This document shows, piece after piece, positions 57,663-64,000 of a stretch of DNA of 64,000 bases (the first letter of the stretch is position 1; the number at the start of each line of letters is the position of its first letter). Below the pieces are notes generated by a model. The model was not told the origin of the DNA. It saw only the letters and a list, made by a program, of their open reading frames with translations, and searched no databases. The stretch comes from Nitrospirillum amazonense (GTDB lineage: Bacteria; Pseudomonadota; Alphaproteobacteria; Azospirillales; Azospirillaceae), in NCBI RefSeq assembly GCF_007828045.1, contig NZ_VITN01000005.1, positions 62,001 through 126,000 of the forward strand, given 5' to 3'. Position numbers and translations under genes: made by a program.

Positions 57663-58748
57663 ATGCCTGACTCTGTCGATGTGTCCAACGCCGCGGACAG
57701 CCCGGCGCAGGGTAGTTCGCACGCCTTCCGTTTCCACGGCACGGGCCGCGAGTATTTCCCGATCTGGATCGTGAACCTGCTGCTGACCATCGTCACCCTG
57801 GGCGTTTATTCCGCCTGGGCCAAGGTGCGGACCCAGCGCTATTTCCACGAGGCGACGGAGTTGGCGGGCGCCCGATTCGGCTATCACGCCCGTCCGCTGT
57901 CCATCCTGATCGGGCGCATCATCGTCCTGGTCCTGTTCGTGCCTTACATCATCCTGGTCAAGATGCAGTCGCCCTACGCGCTGGTCTTCGCCCTTCTGCT
58001 GGTGTTGGCATCGCCGTGGCTGGTGGTGAAGGCCCTGCGCTTCCGCCTGCGCGTCACTTCCTATCGTGGGGTGCGCTTCAGCTTTTCCCATGAAAAGGGC
58101 GTGATGGCAGGCGCCTATCTTCGCTTCCTGGGCCTGCCCTTTCTCGGCGGCCTGAGCCTGGGCCTGCTATTCCCTTATGTCATCCACCAGCAATATCGCT
58201 GGATGGTGGACAACAGCCGCTATGGTGCCACGCCGCTGCGCATGGCGCCGGCCGTCGGCCGCTTCTACCTGCTGTCCGTGATACTGGGGGCCGCCTTCCT
58301 CGTGTTCGGCGGTGGCATCGCGGCGATCATCATCCCCATCGCACAGGCCGCCAAGGTCGACGCCGACATGTCGGCGGTGCATTACGCCACCTTCCTGCTT
58401 ATTCCCTTCCTCTATGCGGGACTGTTCCTGGTGGCCATCGCCATCGGACTCAAGTTCCTGCAAACGGTGGTGGAGCGGACGGCGTTGAGCGACCTCAGCC
58501 TCAGCGCCGGCTGGCGGGTGGGCCCTTATGTCCTGCTGCAGTTCACCAATTTCCTGCTGATGATTTTCACCTTGGGCATCGCCTACCCCTGGGTGCGCTG
58601 CCGCACGGCCCGCTACATGCTGGAACGGGTAACGGTCCACGCGCCCACGGGCTTGGATCACTTCGTCGCCGGCGCCCAGGATGAGACCGGCGCCTTCGGC
58701 GACCAGGCGGCGGCCTTCTTCGACATCGACATCGGGATCGGCTTTTGA
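57663..58748 (+). CDS. DUF898/YjgN-family membrane protein
   Basis: A 361-aa protein with about eight membrane helices in two similar halves: each half begins with a FPIW/GPYV-type entry and has the motif LG(V/I)(Y/A)(S/Y)(A/P)W(A/V)(K/R)(V/C)R, seen at LGVYSAWAKVRTQRY (about 46-60) and LGIAYPWVRCRTARYM (about 310-325). Function of the family is unknown. GGGGGA precedes the ATG at 57663. Its stop overlaps the TTG start of the M48 peptidase gene, so the two are translated together. Confidence 0.9.
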   Translation: MPDSVDVSNAADSPAQGSSHAFRFHGTGREYFPIWIVNLLLTIVTLGVYSAWAKVRTQRYFHEATELAGARFGYHARPLSILIGRIIVLVLFVPYIILVKMQSPYALVFALLLVLASPWLVVKALRFRLRVTSYRGVRFSFSHEKGVMAGAYLRFLGLPFLGGLSLGLLFPYVIHQQYRWMVDNSRYGATPLRMAPAVGRFYLLSVILGAAFLVFGGGIAAIIIPIAQAAKVDADMSAVHYATFLLIPFLYAGLFLVAIAIGLKFLQTVVERTALSDLSLSAGWRVGPYVLLQFTNFLLMIFTLGIAYPWVRCRTARYMLERVTVHAPTGLDHFVAGAQDETGAFGDQAAAFFDIDIGIGF

Positions 58749-59797
58749 CGCCTGAGACGACAAGTTCCGATTGGACGGGCCGGCTGTATCGCGCCGGCCT
58801 GTCGCGGGCGGAGACGGTCATGGTGCGCGCCAGCCCCCAAGGGCTGGTCCTGGATGGGGAACGCACGGTGCCCCGGCACACCCTGACCATCGTGCCGCCC
58901 GTTGGCGGCGACTATTGGCGATTCGAGTTCGCCAATGGCGACACGCTGGAGGTCATGGGCGGCGGCCCGCTGGCGGCGGCGCTGGGCCACACGCCCGGCC
59001 TGCTGTCTCGGCTGGAGGGGTCGTGGCGCTTGGCGCTGGCCAGCGTGCCGGTGCTGCTGGGCCTGGGGGCCGCCACCTGGTATTGGGGCGTGCCCTGGGC
59101 CGCCGACCTGGCGGCGGCGCACACGCCGCCCTGGGTGGAGCAAAAGCTGACCGACGCCGGCCTGGACCTGATCTTCCGGAATGAGAAGGAGCGGACGACC
59201 ATCGACCCCGCCCGCCAGAAGCGGTTGGCGGACATCCTGGCCGACATGGTCGGGGCCCGGGAGGGCGACGCCTTCCGCCTGCATTTCCTGAACAGCCCCC
59301 TGGTCGGCCCCAACGCCTTCGCCCTGCCGGGTGGCGACATCGTCGTCACCGACCAGTTGCTGAAGATCCTGGACGATGAGGAGGTGGCGGCCGTGCTGGC
59401 GCATGAGGTGGGCCATGTGCGCCACCGCCACGGCCTGCGCCTGGCCCTGCGCGCCAGCGGCCTGTCCGTGCTGGCCGCCGTGGCCGTGGGCGATGCCAGC
59501 ACCGCCGGCCATTTCCTGGTGGGCGCGCCCGTGCTGCTGCTGAACCTGCGCTTCACCCGGGAGTTCGAGGCGGAAGCGGACGCCGACGCCCTGGCCTGGC
59601 TGTCGCATAGCCCGGGCCCACACGAGCCCCCGCGCAGCCCCTGCGCCTTCGCCCGCGCCCTGCGCAAGATCGTGGACAGCCCGGAGGTGAAGCAGGCGGC
59701 GGCCATCGCCGGCCACATCCCCAGCTGGCTGGCCACCCACCCCATGACGGAGGAACGGCTGCGCCCCTTCGACGCCGCCTGCCCCGCCAAGATCTGA
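58745..59797 (+). CDS. M48-family metallopeptidase
   Basis: A 350-aa protein. One membrane helix (about 95-112) separates an N-terminal beta-rich cytoplasmic domain of about 90 residues from the peptidase domain. H-E-V-G-H with flanking VLAHEVGHVRHRHG (about 218-231) is the zinc motif; the third ligand Glu lies in EFEAEADADALAW. Such enzymes degrade envelope proteins; substrates are unknown. The TTG at 58745 overlaps the YjgN stop by four bases. YjgN-M48 pairs occur in other bacteria. Confidence 0.9.
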   Translation: MTPETTSSDWTGRLYRAGLSRAETVMVRASPQGLVLDGERTVPRHTLTIVPPVGGDYWRFEFANGDTLEVMGGGPLAAALGHTPGLLSRLEGSWRLALASVPVLLGLGAATWYWGVPWAADLAAAHTPPWVEQKLTDAGLDLIFRNEKERTTIDPARQKRLADILADMVGAREGDAFRLHFLNSPLVGPNAFALPGGDIVVTDQLLKILDDEEVAAVLAHEVGHVRHRHGLRLALRASGLSVLAAVAVGDASTAGHFLVGAPVLLLNLRFTREFEAEADADALAWLSHSPGPHEPPRSPCAFARALRKIVDSPEVKQAAAIAGHIPSWLATHPMTEERLRPFDAACPAKI

Positions 59798-59821
59798 TTG
59801 ATCCCCCGCCAAATGATACCG

Positions 59822-59984
59822 GCGGCATGAGGTATAGCCTCATGCCGCTTAGGCCGCGACTGCGGCCGCCGGAGCGAGCACCCCCTGGGTTAACTCAAAG
59901 GAGGGCGAAGCGAGGAAGCCAAGCCAGCGGATGCTGACGCCCGGCGCCTGAGGGCGGCATTTGAGAGGGCACGATCAAATGCCG
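59822..59984. other. Intergenic element with two strong hairpins
   Basis: Hairpin 1 has perfect 11-bp arms (GCGGCATGAGG with its inverse, 59822-59832 and 59838-59848) and a 5-nt loop. Hairpin 2 has perfect 10-bp arms (CGGCATTTGA with its inverse, 59955-59964 and 59975-59984). Both start from the same GCGGCAT core. Neither is followed by a T-tract. They could be a small dispersed extragenic repeat or part of the mRNA 3' end of the M48 gene. Confidence 0.45.
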
Positions 59985-59993
59985 TGGGTATAA

Positions 59994-60032
59994 GAAAGGG
60001 CGCCCCGGTCATCCCGGAGCGCCCCTTTTCAT
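59994..60032. terminator. Terminator between the M48 gene and petC
   Basis: AAAGGGCGCCCCGG and CCGGAGCGCCCCTTTT pair as a GC-rich stem, followed by TTTTC on the plus strand and a T-rich run on the minus strand. Both flanking genes converge. Confidence 0.8.
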
Positions 60033-60054
60033 GCCCTGACGGGGTGGGACCGGC

Positions 60055-60837
60055 TTAGTGCTGGTCCGCCCACACGGCGCGCTTGGCGGCATAGAGGATG
60101 CCGGCCAGCACGATCAGGAAGATCATGACCTTCAGGCCCATCTGGTGGCGGGCTTCCAGGTTGGGCTCGGCCGCCCAGGCGAGGAAGGTCGCCACGTCCT
60201 TGGCCTGCTGCTCCACCGTGGCCTTGGTGCCGTCGGCGAAAGTCACGCCACCATCCGACAGGGGCGGCGGCATGGCGATGACATGGCCGGGGAAGGCCTT
60301 GTTGTAGTTGCCGCCCGAAGGAACGGTGAAACCGGCCGGGGCCGTCTCGAAGCCGGTCATCAGGGCGACGATGTAATCCTCACCCCCCTTGCGCGCCTTC
60401 ACGATCAGCGACAGATCCGGCGGGGCCTTGCCGCCGTTGGCGGCGGCTGCGGCCTTCTCGTTGGGGAACGGGGCCTTGAAGTGGTCGGCCGGCACACCCT
60501 TGCGGGTGAACATCTCACCCTCGTCATTGGGCCCGTCCGTCATGTCGTAGCCGGCGGCGATGGCGGTGATCTCCGCCTCGTTGTACCCCAGCGCGCTGAG
60601 GTTGCGGTACGACAGCAGGTTCATGGAATGGCAGGCGGAGCAGACTTCCTTGTAGACCTGGAAGCCACGCTGCAGCGCCTTGCGGTCGAAAGTGCCGAAG
60701 ATGTTGCTGAAACCGCGGGTGACGGCACCGTGGCTCCATTCGTTCTTCGGGTACTCCATCTCTTCGCTGGCGACCGCGGGGGCGGCCGCAGCGACGGCGA
60801 CGAGACCGGCGAGGATCAGGGACCGAAGACGGCGCAT
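60055..60837 (-). CDS. petC: Cytochrome c1 subunit of the bc1 complex
   Basis: A 260-aa protein. A signal peptide ends near residue 24 (AVAS); C66-S-A-C69-H70 binds heme c; the Met ligand is in VIAMPPPLSDG. A C-terminal helix (about 235-252) anchors it in the membrane. The ATG is the last base overlapping the petB stop (TGATG), so they are coupled. It passes electrons from the Rieske protein to a soluble cytochrome c. Confidence 0.95.
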   Translation of the reverse strand: MRRLRSLILAGLVAVAAAAPAVASEEMEYPKNEWSHGAVTRGFSNIFGTFDRKALQRGFQVYKEVCSACHSMNLLSYRNLSALGYNEAEITAIAAGYDMTDGPNDEGEMFTRKGVPADHFKAPFPNEKAAAAANGGKAPPDLSLIVKARKGGEDYIVALMTGFETAPAGFTVPSGGNYNKAFPGHVIAMPPPLSDGGVTFADGTKATVEQQAKDVATFLAWAAEPNLEARHQMGLKVMIFLIVLAGILYAAKRAVWADQH

Positions 60838-62171
60838 CAGGCTTTCTCCATCGGCTTGGCGGTAGCACCGGCGGCCGAGGCCCCACCGCCCAGGACGGGC
60901 TTGGCGATGCTGGCCGGCAGCGGCAGGGGCTTCTCGATCAGGCCGACGAACGGCAGCGACAGGAAGAAGCCGAAGTAAACGAGGGTGGCGAGCTGGCCGA
61001 CATAGACCAGCGGGATCTCCAGGCCGCCGAGGTGCCAGGCGGCGTCGGCCGTCTGGGCGCCCACATACATCAGCAGGAAGAAGGCCACCAGGAAGGCCAG
61101 GATGCCCTTCTTGAAGATGGGACGGAAGCGGGCGCTGCGCACCGGCGAGGTGTCCAGCCAGGGCAGGATGAACAGGATGGCGATGGACCCGAACATGGCG
61201 ATGACGCCGCCCAGCTTGGCCTCGATCAGCTTCAGCCCGGTGAAGGGGATGGAGATGTCGAAGGTGATGGAGCGCAGGATCGCGTAGTAGGGCAGGAAGT
61301 ACCACTCCGGCACGATGTGCGGCGGGGTCACCATCGGGTTCGCCTGGATGTAGTTGTCCGGCTCACCGAAGAAGTTGGGGGCGTAGAAGACGAAGGCGGC
61401 GAAGATGGCCAGGTACACCACCGTGCCGAAGCTGTCCTTCACCGTGTAGTACGGGTGGAAAGGCAGCGTGTCCTGCGGGCCCTTGGGCTCGACGCCCAGA
61501 GGGTTGTTGGAGCCGGTGACGTGCAAGGCGGCCACATGCAGGAACACGACGGCGGCGATGACGAAGGGCAGCAGGTAGTGCAGGGCGAAGAAGCGGTTCA
61601 GCGTCGGGTTATCGACGGAGAAGCCGCCCCACAGCAGGGTCACGATGTCCTGGCCCACCAGCGGCAGGGCCGAGAACAGGTTGGTGATGACGGTGGCGCC
61701 CCAGAAGCTCATCTGGCCCCACGGCAGCACGTAGCCCATGAAGGCCGTGGCCATCATCAGCAGGAAGATCACCACGCCGACCATCCACAGCAGCTCACGC
61801 GGCTTCTTGTAGGAGCCGTAGTACAGCCCACGGAAGATGTGGATATAAACGGCGATGAAGAAGAACGACGCGCCGTTCATGTGGATGTAGCGGATCAGCC
61901 AGCCGAAGTTCACGTCGCGCATGATGCGCTCGACGGAGTTGAAGGCCAGGTTGGTGTTGGGCGTGTAGTGCATCGCCAGCACGATGCCGGAGACGATCAT
62001 CGTCACCAGCATGATCATGGCGATGGCGCCGAAGTTCCAGAAGTAGTTGAAGTTACGCGGGGTGGGAAACACCCCGTATTCCTTCTGGATCATGGTGAAG
62101 ATCGGCAGCCGCTGGTCGAGCCAGTTGACCACCGGATTCTTGAAAGAGGACGTTGCAGGGCCGTGGGCCAT
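60837..62171 (-). CDS. petB: Cytochrome b subunit of the bc1 complex
   Basis: A 444-aa protein with eight membrane helices. Heme-ligating His pairs are in the helices around residues 90-105 and 195-210; [14 protein letters not shown] and the upstream [25 protein letters not shown] mark the quinol sites. A C-terminal extension of about 25 residues (Pro/Ala/Gly-rich) is present. It starts at the ATG at 62171, 23 nt after the petA stop. The three-gene petABC operon is complete here. Confidence 0.96.
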   Translation of the reverse strand: MAHGPATSSFKNPVVNWLDQRLPIFTMIQKEYGVFPTPRNFNYFWNFGAIAMIMLVTMIVSGIVLAMHYTPNTNLAFNSVERIMRDVNFGWLIRYIHMNGASFFFIAVYIHIFRGLYYGSYKKPRELLWMVGVVIFLLMMATAFMGYVLPWGQMSFWGATVITNLFSALPLVGQDIVTLLWGGFSVDNPTLNRFFALHYLLPFVIAAVVFLHVAALHVTGSNNPLGVEPKGPQDTLPFHPYYTVKDSFGTVVYLAIFAAFVFYAPNFFGEPDNYIQANPMVTPPHIVPEWYFLPYYAILRSITFDISIPFTGLKLIEAKLGGVIAMFGSIAILFILPWLDTSPVRSARFRPIFKKGILAFLVAFFLLMYVGAQTADAAWHLGGLEIPLVYVGQLATLVYFGFFLSLPFVGLIEKPLPLPASIAKPVLGGGASAAGATAKPMEKA

Positions 62172-62194
62172 ATCTCGCTCCCTGGAGGTCCGGC

Positions 62195-62767
62195 TTAGCC
62201 GATACGGATCGAAGTGTCGGTCTTGAACGCGTAGCCGGGCACTTCCAGGTTACGCGGCGCGGGACCCTTGCGGATGCGGCCGGACGTATCATAGACCGAA
62301 CCATGGCAGGGGCAGAACCAGCCGCCGTACTCGCCGCGGGGATCGGAATTCTTCTGCCCCAGCGGGATACAGCCCAGGTGGGTGCAGATGCCGACGACCA
62401 CCAGCCATTCCGGCTTCTTCGCGCGGTCCGCGTCCTTCTGCGGGTCGCGCAATTCGGAGACGTTCACGTCCGTGGCGGACTTGATTTCCTCGGGCGTCCG
62501 GTGGCGGATGAACACCGGCTTGCCGCGCCAGGTCACGGTGATGGACTGCCCCACCTGCACCGGCGCCAGGTCCACATCGGTACTGGCCAGCGCCAGGGTG
62601 TCGGCCGCGGGGTTCAGGCTGTCGATGAAGGGCCACACGGTGACGGCGGCGCCCACGACACCGGTCGCGGCGGCAGCCAAGTATATGAAATCGCGGCGCG
62701 AGGGATCCCCGCCGCTGTGAGAGCCGCTCCCCGGCCCATGCCCGGCCGTCTGGGTCGTGTCCGCCAT
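62195..62767 (-). CDS. petA: Rieske iron-sulfur subunit of the bc1 complex
   Basis: A 190-aa protein. A TAT-type leader ([17 protein letters not shown], about 23-39) doubles as the membrane anchor; the cluster-binding boxes are CTHLGC (about 126-131) and CPCHGS (about 148-153). GAGGAGAAG lies about 10 nt before the ATG at 62767; the longer in-frame start at 63037 would extend into the divergent promoter region and lacks conservation. It transfers electrons from ubiquinol to cytochrome c1. Confidence 0.95.
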   Translation of the reverse strand: MADTTQTAGHGPGSGSHSGGDPSRRDFIYLAAAATGVVGAAVTVWPFIDSLNPAADTLALASTDVDLAPVQVGQSITVTWRGKPVFIRHRTPEEIKSATDVNVSELRDPQKDADRAKKPEWLVVVGICTHLGCIPLGQKNSDPRGEYGGWFCPCHGSVYDTSGRIRKGPAPRNLEVPGYAFKTDTSIRIG

Positions 62768-63056
62768 ACCAAGCTTCTCCTCGAAGTCAGGGGCACCTGA
62801 AAACGCCCCGGCGCCCGCCTCACAAGGGTTTCCCAATGTTCTTATATCCTTACCCAAGCGGACCAGCCTTGCGCAGGCCCACGGCGAATAAGGTTGACGG
62901 CCGGTGTCTTGTCCGGTCGCGGTAAATCCATATACATGCCCCCCAAGGCCTTGGGAAGCGTATGAATGTGCCCTCAACGCTATTCTTAGCTGCACAAGCG
63001 AAAGGTTTGGCGGCTTAAGAGCTAGTCTTTCCAACACCTTATCGGACTACCTTCCC

Positions 63057-63566
63057 GTGCGGATCGCCCTTTACCAACCCGACATCCCCCAGAACGCCGG
63101 CACCCTGATGCGCCTTGGCGCCTGCCTGAATGTGGGCATCGACATCATCGAACCGTGCGGATTCGTTCTGGACGATAAACGCCTGCGCCGGTCGGGCATG
63201 GACTACCTGGAGGGTGTGGATCTGGTGCGCCACACCTCCTGGTCCGCGTTCGAGACGCGTCGGCGGGCGAACGGTCAATCCCAGGGCGACGCAGGGCAGC
63301 CCTCCCCGGGGCGGGGCGGGTCCGCGCCCCGCCTGCTGCTGCTGACCACCCGCGCAGCCTTGTGCTACACCGATTTCGTCTTCCAGCCGGACGACATCCT
63401 GCTGCTGGGCCGGGAATCGGCCGGCGTGCCGGAGGAGGTGCACGCCGCCGCCGACGCCCGCCTCGCCATACCCTTGCGCCCAGGCCTGCGTTCGCTCAAC
63501 GTCGCCATGGCCGCCGCCATGGTGGTGGGCGAGGCCGTCCGCCAGTTGGACGCCTGGCCCCGCTGA
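63057..63566 (+). CDS. trmL: tRNA (cytidine/uridine-34-2'-O)-methyltransferase TrmL
   Basis: A 169-aa protein of the SPOUT group with the knotted SAM-binding region: [20 protein letters not shown] at the start, [14 protein letters not shown] and the end [20 protein letters not shown]. It methylates the wobble position of leucine tRNAs. I used the GTG at 63057 because the family consensus begins right there; the ATG at 62904 would add 51 residues lying in the divergent promoter region. The loop near residues 70-90 is longer and Gly/Arg/Gln-rich. Confidence 0.92.
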   Translation: MRIALYQPDIPQNAGTLMRLGACLNVGIDIIEPCGFVLDDKRLRRSGMDYLEGVDLVRHTSWSAFETRRRANGQSQGDAGQPSPGRGGSAPRLLLLTTRAALCYTDFVFQPDDILLLGRESAGVPEEVHAAADARLAIPLRPGLRSLNVAMAAAMVVGEAVRQLDAWPR

Positions 63567-63597
63567 CCTCTGGAACCTGCCTACCTGGAACCCATTG

Positions 63598-64000
63598 ATG
63601 ACCGACATTCCCCTGTCCTCGAGCCTGCTGCCCGCCGAAGCGCTAGCCGGCGACGCCCCTCTGGCGGAGGAGCGCAAGGCCCGGGCATCCGCCTGGTTCC
63701 AGGATCTGCGCGACCGCATCTGCGCCGCCTTCGAGGCCATCGAGGATGAGGCGGCCGCCCTGCCCGCCTATGGCGAGGGCGCGCCGGGCCGGTTCGAGCG
63801 CAAGGCCTGGGCCAGAGTTACTGAGACGGGCCCCGATGCGGATGGCCAGACCAAGGGCGGTGGCGGCGTCATGTCACTGATGCGCGGCCGGGTGTTCGAG
63901 AAGGTGGGCGTCAACATCTCCACCGTCCACGGCACCTTCTCCGAGGAATTCCGCGCCCAGATCCCGGGGGCGGCCACCACCGGCCGCTTCTGGGCGAGCG
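63598..64000 (+). CDS. hemF: Oxygen-dependent coproporphyrinogen III oxidase, N-terminal part
   Basis: Cut by the window end after 134 codons. The visible part contains [43 protein letters not shown] (about 62-104), a strong match to HemF, and [11 protein letters not shown], a start of the conserved core. It makes protoporphyrinogen from coproporphyrinogen in heme synthesis, using oxygen. It begins 31 nt after trmL and is probably cotranscribed with it. Confidence 0.9.
   Translation, partial: MTDIPLSSSLLPAEALAGDAPLAEERKARASAWFQDLRDRICAAFEAIEDEAAALPAYGEGAPGRFERKAWARVTETGPDADGQTKGGGGVMSLMRGRVFEKVGVNISTVHGTFSEEFRAQIPGAATTGRFWAS

Noticed and set aside
60838-61305. Upstream in-frame extension of petC into petB
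   Set aside because: The signal peptide and coupling to the petB stop place the start at 60837.

Overview
The window is GC-rich bacterial chromosome, densely packed with genes on both strands. The complete division and cell wall (dcw) cluster, the lpxC-bamD-recN-ligA block, a cytochrome bc1 operon (petABC), an FtsZ with a long linker, a TAT-type Rieske leader and a murE that appears to be the meso-diaminopimelate type all point to an alphaproteobacterium. My best guess is the Rhodospirillales/Azospirillaceae; this is inferred from gene content and style, not from a search.

Layout. 1-3093: end of an ABC-F ATPase gene, a DUF1778/GNAT toxin-antitoxin pair, an EamA exporter and a peptidoglycan amidase. 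3143-3580: RNase P RNA. 3581-4251: a long regulatory gap with two oppositely oriented arrays of 10-bp-phased TGGGN repeats (MraZ-type sites) around a group of DnaA-box-like sequences. 4252-23817: mraZ-rsmH-ftsL-ftsI-murE-murF-mraY-murD-ftsW-murG-(37-aa ORF)-murC-murB-ddl-ftsQ-ftsA-ftsZ, nearly all overlapping or closely spaced, followed by a terminator and lpxC.

25356-28383 is the most unusual part. Between lpxC and bamD, on the opposite strand, lie three tandem copies of a roughly 700-bp cassette. Each carries an inverted repeat of the TGT-N10-ACA type, a near-perfect sigma-54 promoter about 134 bp downstream, two tiny genes for related 43-52-residue single-helix membrane peptides, and a terminator hairpin. 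An unrecognised 307-aa gene precedes the array on the same strand. I know of no described family that fits, and I regard this as the candidate new system. A further sigma-54 promoter with a different upstream palindrome precedes the DUF2807-like gene at 34039.

28668-45115: bamD, recN, ligA, the DUF2807-like protein, a glyoxalase, a small membrane protein, a large PAS-GGDEF-EAL protein, and a DUF1302 / YCF48-like / RND exporter trio. 45259-50418 (minus strand): a SnoaL-like protein, a GDSL autotransporter esterase, a cytochrome c, a small membrane protein and a pair of membrane-anchored coiled-coil proteins. 50551-59797: gloB, a GST, a DUF985 cupin, ychF, an aldo/keto reductase divergent from a LysR regulator, an AraC-family gene remnant, a TPR membrane protein, DUF924, and a DUF898 (YjgN)-M48 peptidase pair. 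60055-62767 (minus): petA-petB-petC. 63057-end: trmL and the start of hemF.

The core genes together make peptidoglycan precursors and the divisome (dcw), lipid A (lpxC) and outer-membrane proteins (bamD). gloA and gloB could together detoxify methylglyoxal, although they are 15 kb apart.
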